Assembly (NCBI GenBank): GCA_913059105.1
Contig: CAJXRL010000029.1
Location: 1 to 16,610 of the forward strand
Direction of reading: 5' to 3'
DNA: 16,610 nucleotides
DNA from: an uncultured Flavobacteriales bacterium
Lineage (GTDB): Bacteria > Bacteroidota > Bacteroidia > Flavobacteriales_E > Vicingaceae
Part shown: positions 7,676 to 16,208 of the stretch, piece by piece
Position numbering within the stretch: the first letter of the stretch is position 1
How the letters are laid out: every line of letters starts with the position of its first letter
Notes under the pieces: model-generated
Told to the model about the DNA's origin: nothing
Database searches by the model: none
Seen by the model: only the letters and a program-made list of their open reading frames with translations
Program-made: the position numbers and the translations under genes

Positions 7676-7679
7676 ATCA

Positions 7680-10600
7680 TTAATGGGTTACAACTACCTT
7701 TTGGTGGAAAATTCCACTATCAGTATTTATTTGAATGAAATAAACTCCAGATTCCCAGTTTAAACTATTTACCACAAGCTTTGACTCAATACTATTGTTC
7801 TGTAGTGTATAAATTACTTTACCCGAAACGTCCAACACTCTAATTTGATTAATGATCTTGCCATTTGTTTCAACGGTGAAATTATGATGCGTTGGATTTG
7901 GAAAAACCTTAAAGCCATTTTCTAAAGCATTTAATTCGGCGACGGAGGTAATATTACAAGTAGTATCTACAATTGCATTCACAGCGATTCTTGCACTTAC
8001 ACAGGTAGGACTTTTCACTCTCCAATTGTAGAAGAAATAATAAAAGCCTGTAGGGTTTGTACCTGCGCTGCTGGTTTTGATTGAAATTTTATTAGCTATA
8101 GTATACGGATAGCTTGTTCCACTGTTATTTCTATAAAAGTTCGGTTGCGTACCAGCTGCAACACCCAATTGATAGTTAGTTCCTGGATCAATTTTAAAAT
8201 TCAATGTAATTCTGAAAGGACCAGCTGGTACAAATCGAGTTAAGGTTTGTAAAACTACGCCGTTTGCATCTCTCAATTCAATTGTTCTGTTTGCCGAAGC
8301 ACCAGAATAAACTCGAACCGAAATCAATTCAATTTTATCCAGAACATCAAATATTAAATATTGAAAGTTGTTGAAATTTGCTCCAGTTCCTATTGTATTT
8401 GCTACGGGTCCTACAGTTTGTATAGGTGATGCAAGCAAATTTTCTGCCCAAACTTGTGTATTTGCAGTTACTGAAGGAATTGAATAATTATTCCCTGTAG
8501 CAATTGAATTCCCTCCAAATTCTGCAGAATACCAGTTAACTGCCCCAGGAGCAGAAGCAGTCAGAGTAGCTGACTGACCAATACAAACAGTATCATTAGT
8601 AACAGCAGGACCAGCCGGTCTTGTAACTACTATTAGGTTTGTTTTAGTTGTAGAATCTGCTCCAAATGAGTTCGACGTAACTAGTTTAACAGAATATGTT
8701 CCATTAATTGTATAGTTATGAGTTGGATTCTGTTGAATTGAATTATTCCCGTCACCAAAGTCCCAAAACCAATTTGTTGGAATTTGAGTAGAACCATCTG
8801 TAAAAACAATTTCTCCATCACAGGTTGAAGTTTCGCTAACTGCGAAGTCAACAACTGGTGGAGTTGTTGGATAATTACATGTCCAATCTATTTCAAAACC
8901 AGCCTCTTCAACACCTCCATCAGATTCAAATTGAATTGTAATGGAACCTCTTGTTGAAGTAATGGAACTTGGCAAATTGTTGTTACAATATTCGCCCAAT
9001 AATGGTGAAAAAATAGTTGGTCCATCAAAAACTCGTAAAACATCATAATTACATAGTGTACCTGCAGTTCCGGACTCTATATCAATAAATGGGAAAGTCA
9101 AAGTCACAGTAGCTGCATTAACTGGCACAATCGCTACCACTCCGTTTTCATTTGCCTGGTAATCCCCATTAGCTCCTCCACTATCGAATATTTTACCAGA
9201 ACAATCTGTCTCTATTGAATTTCTCAAATTATTCAAAATAATAACACAACCTATAGTGCTATCAATGTCAATAAATGAAGTTTTTAGCATTGTGTCAATC
9301 CCACAAGCTCCGCCGTTAGCAATTAATGAAACGTCGAACTGACCGTAAGCTATATATGTATGAACAGGATCTCTTGTTGTAGAGAAAGTTCCATCACCAA
9401 AATTCCATGTAAAGAAGGTTCCGTTATTTGAATTATTAGTAAAACTTGTAGTTAAGCTAGGAGCACAAGCTTGTGTTAAGCTTGCAGAAAAATCTGAAGT
9501 AACTCCTGGAGAATAAGCTGTGCCAACACCTACTGCATGCCAAGCATTTGTAACTGAAATGTGCTGTGGCGAACAAGCTCCATACAAATCAACTGCCGAC
9601 TGAATTGAATAATATCGAGCATCTGCAAAGTTTGAAGATTGTGTTAAATAGATAGTTAAATTCCTGAATGCAATTGCTGCTGCAGTATCCATCCCTAAAC
9701 CTACAACATTGTATGCTTGGGGAGTTGGAGCATTGTTTGTTCCAGAACCACCCATGGTTAATAAGTAAAACCATTTGTTCTGAACTCCAGAATTTGTGTG
9801 CACGCCACATTGATCATTTTGTCCTGTAGGTGTACAACCTCCTGTTAATGCTGTAGTTCTCCATAGATTGTCATCATAGGTATCAGGATCTCCATATTGT
9901 CTTGGGTTTGAAAGGGAACGCAATGCGCTACCAAGGTCTTCTCCTAATAACCAATTGGCTCTGTTTGGACGAGCAAAAAATTCAATTGCGGTTCCGAAAA
10001 TATCAGAAAAGGATTCATTCAATGCACCTGATTCATCTGCATAAATCAAATTTGCGGTAAAAGTTGTAAGCCCATGAGAAATTTCATGACCAGAAACATC
10101 CAAAGCACAAAAAGGAGTTGAAGTCCCTGAGCCATCTCCGTAAGTCATTCTCTGACCATCCCAAAATGCGTTGTTAAAAAATATACGATAGTGCAAATAA
10201 CTATTTAATGCAAAACCTCTATTATTAATTGAATTTCTACCATACTTCACTTGAAAATATTCATGTGTACTTTCTGCACCATAATGAGCATCAGTCGCAT
10301 ATTGGTCTTTTTGTAAATTTACATTATTCCAATTGTTATCTGCATCTGTAAAATTAACTGAATTGGCATAACTGGTACCTCGCAACATGTTATAGGTATT
10401 TACGCCGTTACCATTTAACGTTTGATTCAAACTGAACGCATTCGAAGCAGTACTATCAACTTTTATTGTTTGTGTTCCGCTATATGCTGTTTGCGCCGTT
10501 CCATTGGTATTTGCCGTATGAATCAAATTATTAGTAAAAACTATGTTTCCACTTGATGCATCTACATATATTTCCTGTCTGCTCAACGGTTCTTGAGCAT

Positions 10601-11198
10601 AAATATTGAACTTATATGTCAGGTGTAAATCTCCCGGGCTTAATTCCATAGATTTACCAATGAACTTCATTTCAGGTGCTGGATAGTACGTAGCAAAAGG
10701 ATTTCCCGTTTCAAATTTTAAGTGCTTTTCCTCCGCCGGAATTTCCCATTTATACTTTTTTGCCCCTACATATCTCTTTGCCGCAGAGAATGCTGTTTTT
10801 TTTGAAATCGAGTTTTGAGTTGAACTCGGAACTTGATCGATCAACTTCCCATTCATTGAATAAATCTCATTGTTCTTAATATGAACAATCCATTCAGCTA
10901 ATTCAATTGGAACACCTTTATACGTTTGTTCATATCGAATGTGCGTAAAACCAAGCTGATCTACCTCTTGACCTATTTCTACAAAATCAAATCCATCAAC
11001 TCCTTTCCAATAATTTTGGAATAAGTTTTTCAGTTCAGATAGAGCTGGTCTTTTTTCATTTGAGTATTCAATGTACGTCGGTATTTTGCTTGATTCAAGA
11101 GAGAGTCTTTGCTTCACGACTTGATACTGAGAATTTTGCCCAGCAAAAGACAGGTTTGCCATTAATAAAATGGCAGAAAAAGTTAAAGTATATTTCAT
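7680..11198 (-). CDS. Secreted M4 (thermolysin-like) metalloprotease with PKD, CUB, Ig-like and T9SS domains, copy 1
   Basis: The protein has 1172 residues, with the same domain order as its downstream neighbour throughout. Signal peptide about 1-20 (LLMANLSFAG|Q), FTP/PepSY propeptide about 25-225 (NNLIHTAN end), M4 catalytic domain about 230-560. Zinc ligands H371, H375 (HEISH) and E395 (GALNESFSD); D462, H467 (DQCGVHTNSG) and Y386 are the thermolysin-type catalytic residues. First PKD about 567-648 (TWNFGDGTFS), CUB-like about 650-775, second PKD about 780-860 (FWDFGDGNNS), Ig-like about 865-920 (NDTVCIGQSATLT), an unnamed beta module about 925-1075, and T9SS type A sorting domain from 1096 (FKVFPNPTHHNF). 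Clear identity with copy 2 in every domain, at similar positions, indicates an old tandem duplication. It is the first gene of the protease cluster; a weak promoter-like box lies 22 nt before the ATG. The start is firm because the signal peptide begins immediately. Confidence 0.93.
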   Translation of the reverse strand: MKYTLTFSAILLMANLSFAGQNSQYQVVKQRLSLESSKIPTYIEYSNEKRPALSELKNLFQNYWKGVDGFDFVEIGQEVDQLGFTHIRYEQTYKGVPIELAEWIVHIKNNEIYSMNGKLIDQVPSSTQNSISKKTAFSAAKRYVGAKKYKWEIPAEEKHLKFETGNPFATYYPAPEMKFIGKSMELSPGDLHLTYKFNIYAQEPLSRQEIYVDASSGNIVFTNNLIHTANTNGTAQTAYSGTQTIKVDSTASNAFSLNQTLNGNGVNTYNMLRGTSYANSVNFTDADNNWNNVNLQKDQYATDAHYGAESTHEYFQVKYGRNSINNRGFALNSYLHYRIFFNNAFWDGQRMTYGDGSGTSTPFCALDVSGHEISHGLTTFTANLIYADESGALNESFSDIFGTAIEFFARPNRANWLLGEDLGSALRSLSNPRQYGDPDTYDDNLWRTTALTGGCTPTGQNDQCGVHTNSGVQNKWFYLLTMGGSGTNNAPTPQAYNVVGLGMDTAAAIAFRNLTIYLTQSSNFADARYYSIQSAVDLYGACSPQHISVTNAWHAVGVGTAYSPGVTSDFSASLTQACAPSLTTSFTNNSNNGTFFTWNFGDGTFSTTRDPVHTYIAYGQFDVSLIANGGACGIDTMLKTSFIDIDSTIGCVIILNNLRNSIETDCSGKIFDSGGANGDYQANENGVVAIVPVNAATVTLTFPFIDIESGTAGTLCNYDVLRVFDGPTIFSPLLGEYCNNNLPSSITSTRGSITIQFESDGGVEEAGFEIDWTCNYPTTPPVVDFAVSETSTCDGEIVFTDGSTQIPTNWFWDFGDGNNSIQQNPTHNYTINGTYSVKLVTSNSFGADSTTKTNLIVVTRPAGPAVTNDTVCIGQSATLTASAPGAVNWYSAEFGGNSIATGNNYSIPSVTANTQVWAENLLASPIQTVGPVANTIGTGANFNNFQYLIFDVLDKIELISVRVYSGASANRTIELRDANGVVLQTLTRFVPAGPFRITLNFKIDPGTNYQLGVAAGTQPNFYRNNSGTSYPYTIANKISIKTSSAGTNPTGFYYFFYNWRVKSPTCVSARIAVNAIVDTTCNITSVAELNALENGFKVFPNPTHHNFTVETNGKIINQIRVLDVSGKVIYTLQNNSIESKLVVNSLNWESGVYFIQINTDSGIFHQKVVVTH

Positions 11199-11220
11199 CT
11201 ACAGGTAATTTTAAGAGCCC

Positions 11221-11228
11221 TAAAGATA
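11221..11228 (-). promoter_or_regulatory. Possible -7 box for the metalloprotease cluster
   Basis: The minus strand reads TATCTTTA, one mismatch from TAnnTTTG, 22 nt upstream of the first protease's ATG, inside the 85-nt gap after comEC. There is no clear TTG at 17-23 nt upstream. It is the same octamer as that preceding the Smr-domain gene. Confidence 0.3.
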
Positions 11229-11283
11229 ACGATAAAGCATTATAAATTGTTCATTTATCAGCCTATTGTCGTTCTGCTTACGA

Positions 11284-13281
11284 TTAAAAAGCAGAAGTAA
11301 GTGCCTCATCTTTTCGAAAATTATAATAATTAGGCTTCTTATCAAAAAGAGCTAATTGTTCTTCGTTTCTGTAGTAATAATCTAATACAATTGCTTTGCT
11401 AGAAACTAATGGTTCAATTTGAGATTTCTGAAGAATATAATCCACCTTCTTCTGCAGACAATCTGCAACTTCAACATCTGGAAATAATAAGACAGTCCGA
11501 TTACCTGCAGTAATTATCTTGTTGGGAATCTTTTCCACGGATATCCAGTTTAATTCTTGAACCCCAATCGAATTCATATGATCCGTCACCATTTTCCTAT
11601 CATATTCCCTTCCCCCTTCAAGCGAATATATGTCAGCAAATTGCCCTTGAACAACACTCCATGTGGGATTTGATAACGCATAAAATGTAATTTGCTTGCG
11701 ATTTAAACTGTGGTGAGAACTAATAAGTTCTGTAACCTGAACGCAAACTATAAAGCAAAGGCCTACAATCAATCGACGCATATTCTGGTAATACAAAAAG
11801 GTAATGAATGTAACTATTCCACAAAACACAAAAAAAACAGAAATGGGTTCTAGCCAAACGCCTTCCGAAATAGCTCCAGGAATTCCGGTAATGAATACAA
11901 TTGTTCTATTTAAAAAACTCAAAAAGAAATCTAGAATAACGGCAAGATACAAATCTGTACCAATTATCAGAAATAACGAAACGACAATTACAGACCCAGC
12001 TACTATGCCAAAAGCCAAAGGAATTACAAACAAGTTTGCCAAAAGAAAATAATTAGGGAACTGATGAAAATACGCCAAAGTAAAGGGCAGAGTAGCTATT
12101 TGAGCTACTAATGAAACAACCAATAAACTCCAAATTTTATCTAACGCCCCATTTTTAATATAAAGCAACTTATATATTACTGGATGCATTAAAACAATTC
12201 CAATAACCGCAGAATAAGAAAGCTGAAAGCCCAATTGAAATAAGTTATTAGGATCTATTAGTAACAGGAGAAAGGCTGAAACTGCAATAGAATTTAAAAT
12301 ATTTGAGTTGCGTTTTAATAGTTTAGAAAGTATGACAAAAGAAAACATCCAACCTGCTCTTTGAACCGAAGGAGACAACCCAGCTAAAAACGCAAAGGCC
12401 CATATGACAAGGAGAAGAATACAAGTTTTAAAAATTCTAAGCTCAAAACGATCCGGCAACTTGCTCAACAAAAAATTAAAAATCAAAAAAACAATTCCTA
12501 CATGCAAACCCGAAACTGCTAAAATGTGCATTGCTCCTGCTCCTGCGTATTGCTTTTGCAATTCAAAATCCAGATACGATTTATCACCAAGCGTCAAAGC
12601 GATCAATACAGCTAAATTCTCATTTTCAATGCCGAGTTCTCTGTAAATCTCAATAATCGAAGCTCGAGCCTTTTCAGCATAACGAATAAGTGAATTAATG
12701 AAATTTACTTTTATAAACTCATCTTCAAAAGTGGTGAGGTGTATGTTTTTATATTTTAGAAAACTCTTATAATTAAATTGAGCAGGATTTTGAGGAGCAA
12801 TGGTTGCCAGCAACATCCCTTTCCCAGAAATAACATCTCCAACAGAAACATCAAACAAGCTATCCCGATTATAAACGATTAGCTTAAAGTTACTTTCAGT
12901 CCATACACTTTCCTTCCTGAATCTTTCAACCTGAACTACTAAAGACGAAATTCGGTCTTGTTTCCGCTTTACGGTTTTAACCTCTCCCACCCAAACGGTA
13001 CTTGACGGAACTACGTTTACCCCTTTCGTTTCTAATTTATTATAAGTAGAACTATAAATAATTCCTAAAACACAAAATAGCCCTGCAACAAGTATTCCTG
13101 AAAAATAATTGATGGAAAAATTACGATTGAAAAAATGCAGGACTAAGAAGGCAACCGACAGTGCTAGCAGAATTGCTGCAATCAATGGATTTAAACTTAA
13201 CGTATAAGCAGAAGCAAGATATATCCCCAATCCAAATGGAATCACGAGACGAATAAAAGGAAATGAACTCCAAAAAATCAA
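11284..13281 (-). CDS. comEC: ComEC/Rec2 family DNA-uptake channel protein, short form without metallo-beta-lactamase domain
   Basis: The protein has 665 residues. ComEC is the inner-membrane channel that carries single-stranded DNA into the cell in natural transformation. Residues 5-75 are two to three membrane helices (DUF4131 region), about 95-190 is an OB-fold-like soluble part (VWVGEVKTVKRK, VGDVISGKG), and about 220-500 is the multi-helix Competence domain. Family signatures are AGAMHILAVSGLHVGI (about 247-262), GLSPSVQRAGWM (301-312), GFQLSYSAVIGI (351-362) and FPNYFLLANLFVIPL (408-422). The C-terminus (about 510-665) is soluble and lacks the HxHxDH metallo-beta-lactamase motif seen in Bacillus ComEC, as in many Bacteroidota homologues. 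The start is TTG at 13281: no ATG occurs before residue 156, and the WSSFPFIRLVIPF block typical of these proteins follows at once. The TTG overlaps the end of a terminator-like hairpin (13280-13323). Confidence 0.88.
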   Translation of the reverse strand: MIFWSSFPFIRLVIPFGLGIYLASAYTLSLNPLIAAILLALSVAFLVLHFFNRNFSINYFSGILVAGLFCVLGIIYSSTYNKLETKGVNVVPSSTVWVGEVKTVKRKQDRISSLVVQVERFRKESVWTESNFKLIVYNRDSLFDVSVGDVISGKGMLLATIAPQNPAQFNYKSFLKYKNIHLTTFEDEFIKVNFINSLIRYAEKARASIIEIYRELGIENENLAVLIALTLGDKSYLDFELQKQYAGAGAMHILAVSGLHVGIVFLIFNFLLSKLPDRFELRIFKTCILLLVIWAFAFLAGLSPSVQRAGWMFSFVILSKLLKRNSNILNSIAVSAFLLLLIDPNNLFQLGFQLSYSAVIGIVLMHPVIYKLLYIKNGALDKIWSLLVVSLVAQIATLPFTLAYFHQFPNYFLLANLFVIPLAFGIVAGSVIVVSLFLIIGTDLYLAVILDFFLSFLNRTIVFITGIPGAISEGVWLEPISVFFVFCGIVTFITFLYYQNMRRLIVGLCFIVCVQVTELISSHHSLNRKQITFYALSNPTWSVVQGQFADIYSLEGGREYDRKMVTDHMNSIGVQELNWISVEKIPNKIITAGNRTVLLFPDVEVADCLQKKVDYILQKSQIEPLVSSKAIVLDYYYRNEEQLALFDKKPNYYNFRKDEALTSAF

Positions 13282-13323
13282 AACGCTTAACTATAGTTAC
13301 AAAGAACTAAAGTTAAGCGTTTT
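13280..13323. terminator. Hairpin terminator between yqeY and comEC
   Basis: Arms 13280-13292 (AAAACGCTTAACT) and 13311-13323 (AGTTAAGCGTTTT) are perfectly complementary over 13 bp with an 18-nt loop. On the minus strand it lies 28 nt after the yqeY stop and is followed by GATTTTTT, so it should end the acn-yqeY transcript. The last bases of the stem contain the first bases of the comEC TTG start codon, so it could also limit or attenuate comEC expression. Confidence 0.75.
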
Positions 13324-13351
13324 AAATTAATCTAATAAAAGCAGTTTATTA

Positions 13352-13801
13352 CTAACCAGCCAATGCAGATTTTACGAATCCTGCAATTAGCTTTCCATCA
13401 GCCTTTCCTGCTAACTTTTGGTTTACCATTCCCATTACTTTTCCCATATCTGCCATTGAACTAGCGCCAGCTTGAGCAATAACAGCGTCAACTATTGCTT
13501 TCACCTCATCTTCTCCCATTTGCTCTGGCAAATAGGCTTCAATAATAGCAATTTGATCCAATTCTGGCTGAGCCAAATCTTCTCTCCCTTGCTCAGAAAA
13601 AATAGTTGCAGCATCTTTTCGTTGCTTTACTAACTTTTGCAACATTTTTAATTCAGCTTCATCAGAAGAATCAGCGGCTCCCTTTTCAGTAGCAGCCATT
13701 AGCAATGCTGATTTGATCGCCCTCAAAGACTCAAGCTTTACTTTGTCTTTTGCTTTCATTGCCTCTTTGAGGTCGTTGTTTATTATATCTGTTAATGCCA
13801 T
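13352..13801 (-). CDS. yqeY: GatB/YqeY domain-containing protein
   Basis: The protein has 149 residues, the normal length of stand-alone YqeY proteins, which share a fold with the C-terminal tail of the amidotransferase subunit GatB. Family hallmarks are the N-terminal helix DIINNDLKEAMKAKDKVKLESLRAIKSAL (about 5-33), ELKMLQKLVKQRKDAATIF (about 50-68), AIIEAYLPEQM (about 84-95), and the C-terminal ADMGKVMGMVNQKLAGKADGKLI (about 116-139). GatB tails help position tRNA, but the role of YqeY alone is not established. The ATG is 20 nt after the aconitase stop, so the two genes are probably co-transcribed. Confidence 0.93.
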   Translation of the reverse strand: MALTDIINNDLKEAMKAKDKVKLESLRAIKSALLMAATEKGAADSSDEAELKMLQKLVKQRKDAATIFSEQGREDLAQPELDQIAIIEAYLPEQMGEDEVKAIVDAVIAQAGASSMADMGKVMGMVNQKLAGKADGKLIAGFVKSALAG

Positions 13802-13821
13802 ATTCTATTTTTATACCCTAA

Positions 13822-16089
13822 TTATACTATAGACTTTCGAATCATATTCAAAGCAGAGCCTGCTCTAAACCAATCGATTTGCTGCTCGTTATACGTGTGA
13901 TTTAATTTAATTTCTTCTTTACTTCCATTTGCATGGTTTATTTCTAAAGTCAATTGCTTTCCAGGAGTAAAGTTTTCTAAATCTACAAAGTTGAACGTAT
14001 CATCTTCCATTACCTTATCATAATCTGATTCTACTGCGAAGGTTAATCCTAACATTCCTTGTTTCTTCAAATTTGTTTCATGTATTCTAGCAAAAGATTT
14101 TACAATTACAGCCATCACACCTAAATGTCTTGGTTCCATTGCTGCATGCTCTCTTGAAGAACCTTCTCCATAGTTATGATCTCCAACAACAATAGTTGGA
14201 ACACCAGCCGCTTTATAAGCTCTTCCGGTTGTTGGAACAGGACCTTTTTCGCCGTTCAATTGATTAACCACTTCGTTAGTTGCCTTGCCAAAAGCATTAA
14301 CTGCACCAATTAGGCAGTTTTCCGATATATTATCCAAATGACCTCTGTACTTTAACCATGGACCTGCCATAGAAATATGATCAGTTGTACACTTTCCGAA
14401 TGCCTTAATTAACAACTTAGCACCAATAATATTTTTCCCATCCCACTCAGCAAATGGAGTTAACAATTGCAATCTTTTTGAATCTGGCGCCACTTTAATT
14501 TCAATTCCACTTCCGTCTTCAGCGGGTGCTTGAAATCCGTTATCCTCAACATCAAAACCTTTTTCAGGTAATTCCATCCCAACTGGCTCAGCTAGTTTTA
14601 CCTGCTCTCCTTTAGAATTGGTTAAGGTATCTGTAATTGGATTAAAATCTAACTTACCACTAATTGCTACTGCGGCCACCATTTCTGGAGACGTAACAAA
14701 TGCATGGGTATTTGGATTACCATCTGCTCTTTTAGAAAAATTTCTGTTAAAAGAGTGAACGATTGAATTTTTTTCTTTTTTCTCTGCTCCTTCTCTATCC
14801 CACTGCCCAATACACGGACCACAAGCATTTGTAAAAATGCTTACCGAAGGAAACTTTCTAAAGCTATCCATCAATCCATCTCTTTCTGCCGTAAAACGCA
14901 CTTGCTCTGAACCGGGATTAATTCCCAATTTAGAAACCGGTTTCACTCCTTGGTTAAACGCATCTTCTACAATTGATGCTGCTCTTGTCAAATCTTCATA
15001 AGATGAATTTGTACAAGAACCAATCAAAGCCCATTCAATATCTATTGGCCAATCATTAGCAGCTGCCTTTGCTTTCATTTCTGAAACTGGTGTTGCTAAA
15101 TCTGGAGTAAATGGTCCATTTAAATGTGGTGTTAAAACATCTAAATCAATTTCAATTACTTGATCAAAGTATTGCTCTGGATTTGCATACACCTCATCGT
15201 CACCTGTTAAGTGATCAGCAACCTCGTCAGCCAAAGCAACTACATCTTCTCTTCCTGTTGCAGCTAAATAACGTCTCATTGAATCATCATACCCAAATGT
15301 AGAAGTTGTTGCTCCTATTTCTGCGCCCATGTTGCAAATAGTCCCTTTTCCTGTACAAGACAAATTCTTAGCTCCTTCGCCAAAATATTCTACAATTGCT
15401 CCGGTTCCTCCTTTTACAGTTAAAATTCCGGCCACCTTTAAAATTATATCTTTTGCTGAAGCCCAACCGTTTAACTTTCCAGTTAATTTCACGCCAATTA
15501 ACTTTGGAAATTTCAATTCCCAAGGCATGTCGGCCATTACGTCAACTGCATCAGCTCCACCTACTCCTATAGCAACCATTCCTAATCCACCTGCATTCAC
15601 GGTATGTGAATCGGTACCAATCATCAATCCACCAGGGAAAGCATAATTTTCTAAAACTACTTGGTGAATAATTCCAGAACCTGGTTTCCAAAAGCCAATT
15701 CCGTACTTATCGCAAACTGAACTTAAGAAGTTAAATACTTCGTTGTTCAAATTGACCGAGTCTTGCAAATCTTTATCCGCTCCAAGTTTTGCTAAAATTA
15801 AGTGATCTGCATGCGCTGTTGAAGGCACAGCTACTTTCTTTTTACCTGCCTGCATGAATTGAAGCAATGCCATTTGAGCTGTTGCATCTTGCATTGCAAC
15901 TCTATCCGGCTTAAAATCAACATATGAATTACTTCTTTCAAACTCCTCAGTTGCTGAACCAGCATCTAAATGAGAATAAAGAATTTTTTCAGTTAAAGTC
16001 ATCGGCTTATTTAGGACTTTTCGAGCAGCATTCACTCTCTCATCCATTCTAGCATAAACCGCTTTTATCATATCAATGTCGAAAGCCAT
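13822..16089 (-). CDS. acn: Aconitate hydratase, mitochondrial-type
   Basis: The protein has 755 residues and interconverts citrate and isocitrate in the TCA cycle, using a [4Fe-4S] cluster in the cytoplasm. Cluster ligands are C359 (GSCTNSSYEDL) and C423 and C426 (NACGPCIGQWDRE), within two residues of those in mature mammalian mitochondrial aconitase. Other active-site blocks are PSTAHADH (89-96), GTDSHTVNAGGLG (158-170), and the swivel-domain GEGSSREHAAMEPR (641-654), which carries the catalytic Ser644 and Arg646. Length and motifs place it with the mitochondrial type rather than the longer AcnA (about 890) or AcnB. The ATG at 16089 gives the MAFDIDMIKAVYARMDERV N-terminus usual in Bacteroidota. 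It heads a short transcript with yqeY; a good promoter match lies 37 nt upstream. Confidence 0.96.
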   Translation of the reverse strand: MAFDIDMIKAVYARMDERVNAARKVLNKPMTLTEKILYSHLDAGSATEEFERSNSYVDFKPDRVAMQDATAQMALLQFMQAGKKKVAVPSTAHADHLILAKLGADKDLQDSVNLNNEVFNFLSSVCDKYGIGFWKPGSGIIHQVVLENYAFPGGLMIGTDSHTVNAGGLGMVAIGVGGADAVDVMADMPWELKFPKLIGVKLTGKLNGWASAKDIILKVAGILTVKGGTGAIVEYFGEGAKNLSCTGKGTICNMGAEIGATTSTFGYDDSMRRYLAATGREDVVALADEVADHLTGDDEVYANPEQYFDQVIEIDLDVLTPHLNGPFTPDLATPVSEMKAKAAANDWPIDIEWALIGSCTNSSYEDLTRAASIVEDAFNQGVKPVSKLGINPGSEQVRFTAERDGLMDSFRKFPSVSIFTNACGPCIGQWDREGAEKKEKNSIVHSFNRNFSKRADGNPNTHAFVTSPEMVAAVAISGKLDFNPITDTLTNSKGEQVKLAEPVGMELPEKGFDVEDNGFQAPAEDGSGIEIKVAPDSKRLQLLTPFAEWDGKNIIGAKLLIKAFGKCTTDHISMAGPWLKYRGHLDNISENCLIGAVNAFGKATNEVVNQLNGEKGPVPTTGRAYKAAGVPTIVVGDHNYGEGSSREHAAMEPRHLGVMAVIVKSFARIHETNLKKQGMLGLTFAVESDYDKVMEDDTFNFVDLENFTPGKQLTLEINHANGSKEEIKLNHTYNEQQIDWFRAGSALNMIRKSIV

Positions 16090-16125
16090 AGTTTTTATGT
16101 TTTGAGTTACTATTTTTGAGGTTAG

Positions 16126-16155
16126 CGAAATTACGCATTTCAGCTATTTTTTCAA
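16126..16155 (-). promoter_or_regulatory. Bacteroidota-type promoter for acn
   Basis: On the minus strand TTG (16155-16153) is followed by exactly 19 nt and then TAATTTCG (16133-16126). This fits the Bacteroidota housekeeping promoter TTG-N19-TAnnTTTG with one mismatch in the -7 box. It would give a leader of roughly 30 nt before the acn ATG at 16089. Confidence 0.5.
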
Positions 16156-16208
16156 CCATTCATCACTATTCCTTATTAAAACTAAGCTACATTGAGTACC
16201 ATTGTATT

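Noticed and set aside
8558..8576. 7-bp inverted repeat (CAGTCAG/CTGACTG) within protease copy 1
   Set aside because: It is short and inside coding sequence; expected by chance in a window of this size.
4172..11198. The two similar protease genes as an assembly duplication artefact
   Set aside because: They differ at many positions in every domain at both base and protein level, so they are real diverged paralogues.
11272..11296. 8-bp hairpin (TTCTGCTT/AAGCAGAA) over the comEC stop codon as a terminator
   Set aside because: The arms are perfect, but neither strand has a T-tract after the stem, and it partly overlaps coding sequence; too weak to call.
15329..15646. 105-codon open frame antisense to aconitase
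   Set aside because: Low-complexity, proline/alanine-rich mirror of a well-conserved coding region; no independent coding evidence.
16116..16208. TTG at 16116 as the start of the ABC permease
   Set aside because: The extra 31 residues show no family similarity and cover the likely promoter region; GTG at 16209 gives the usual N-terminus.
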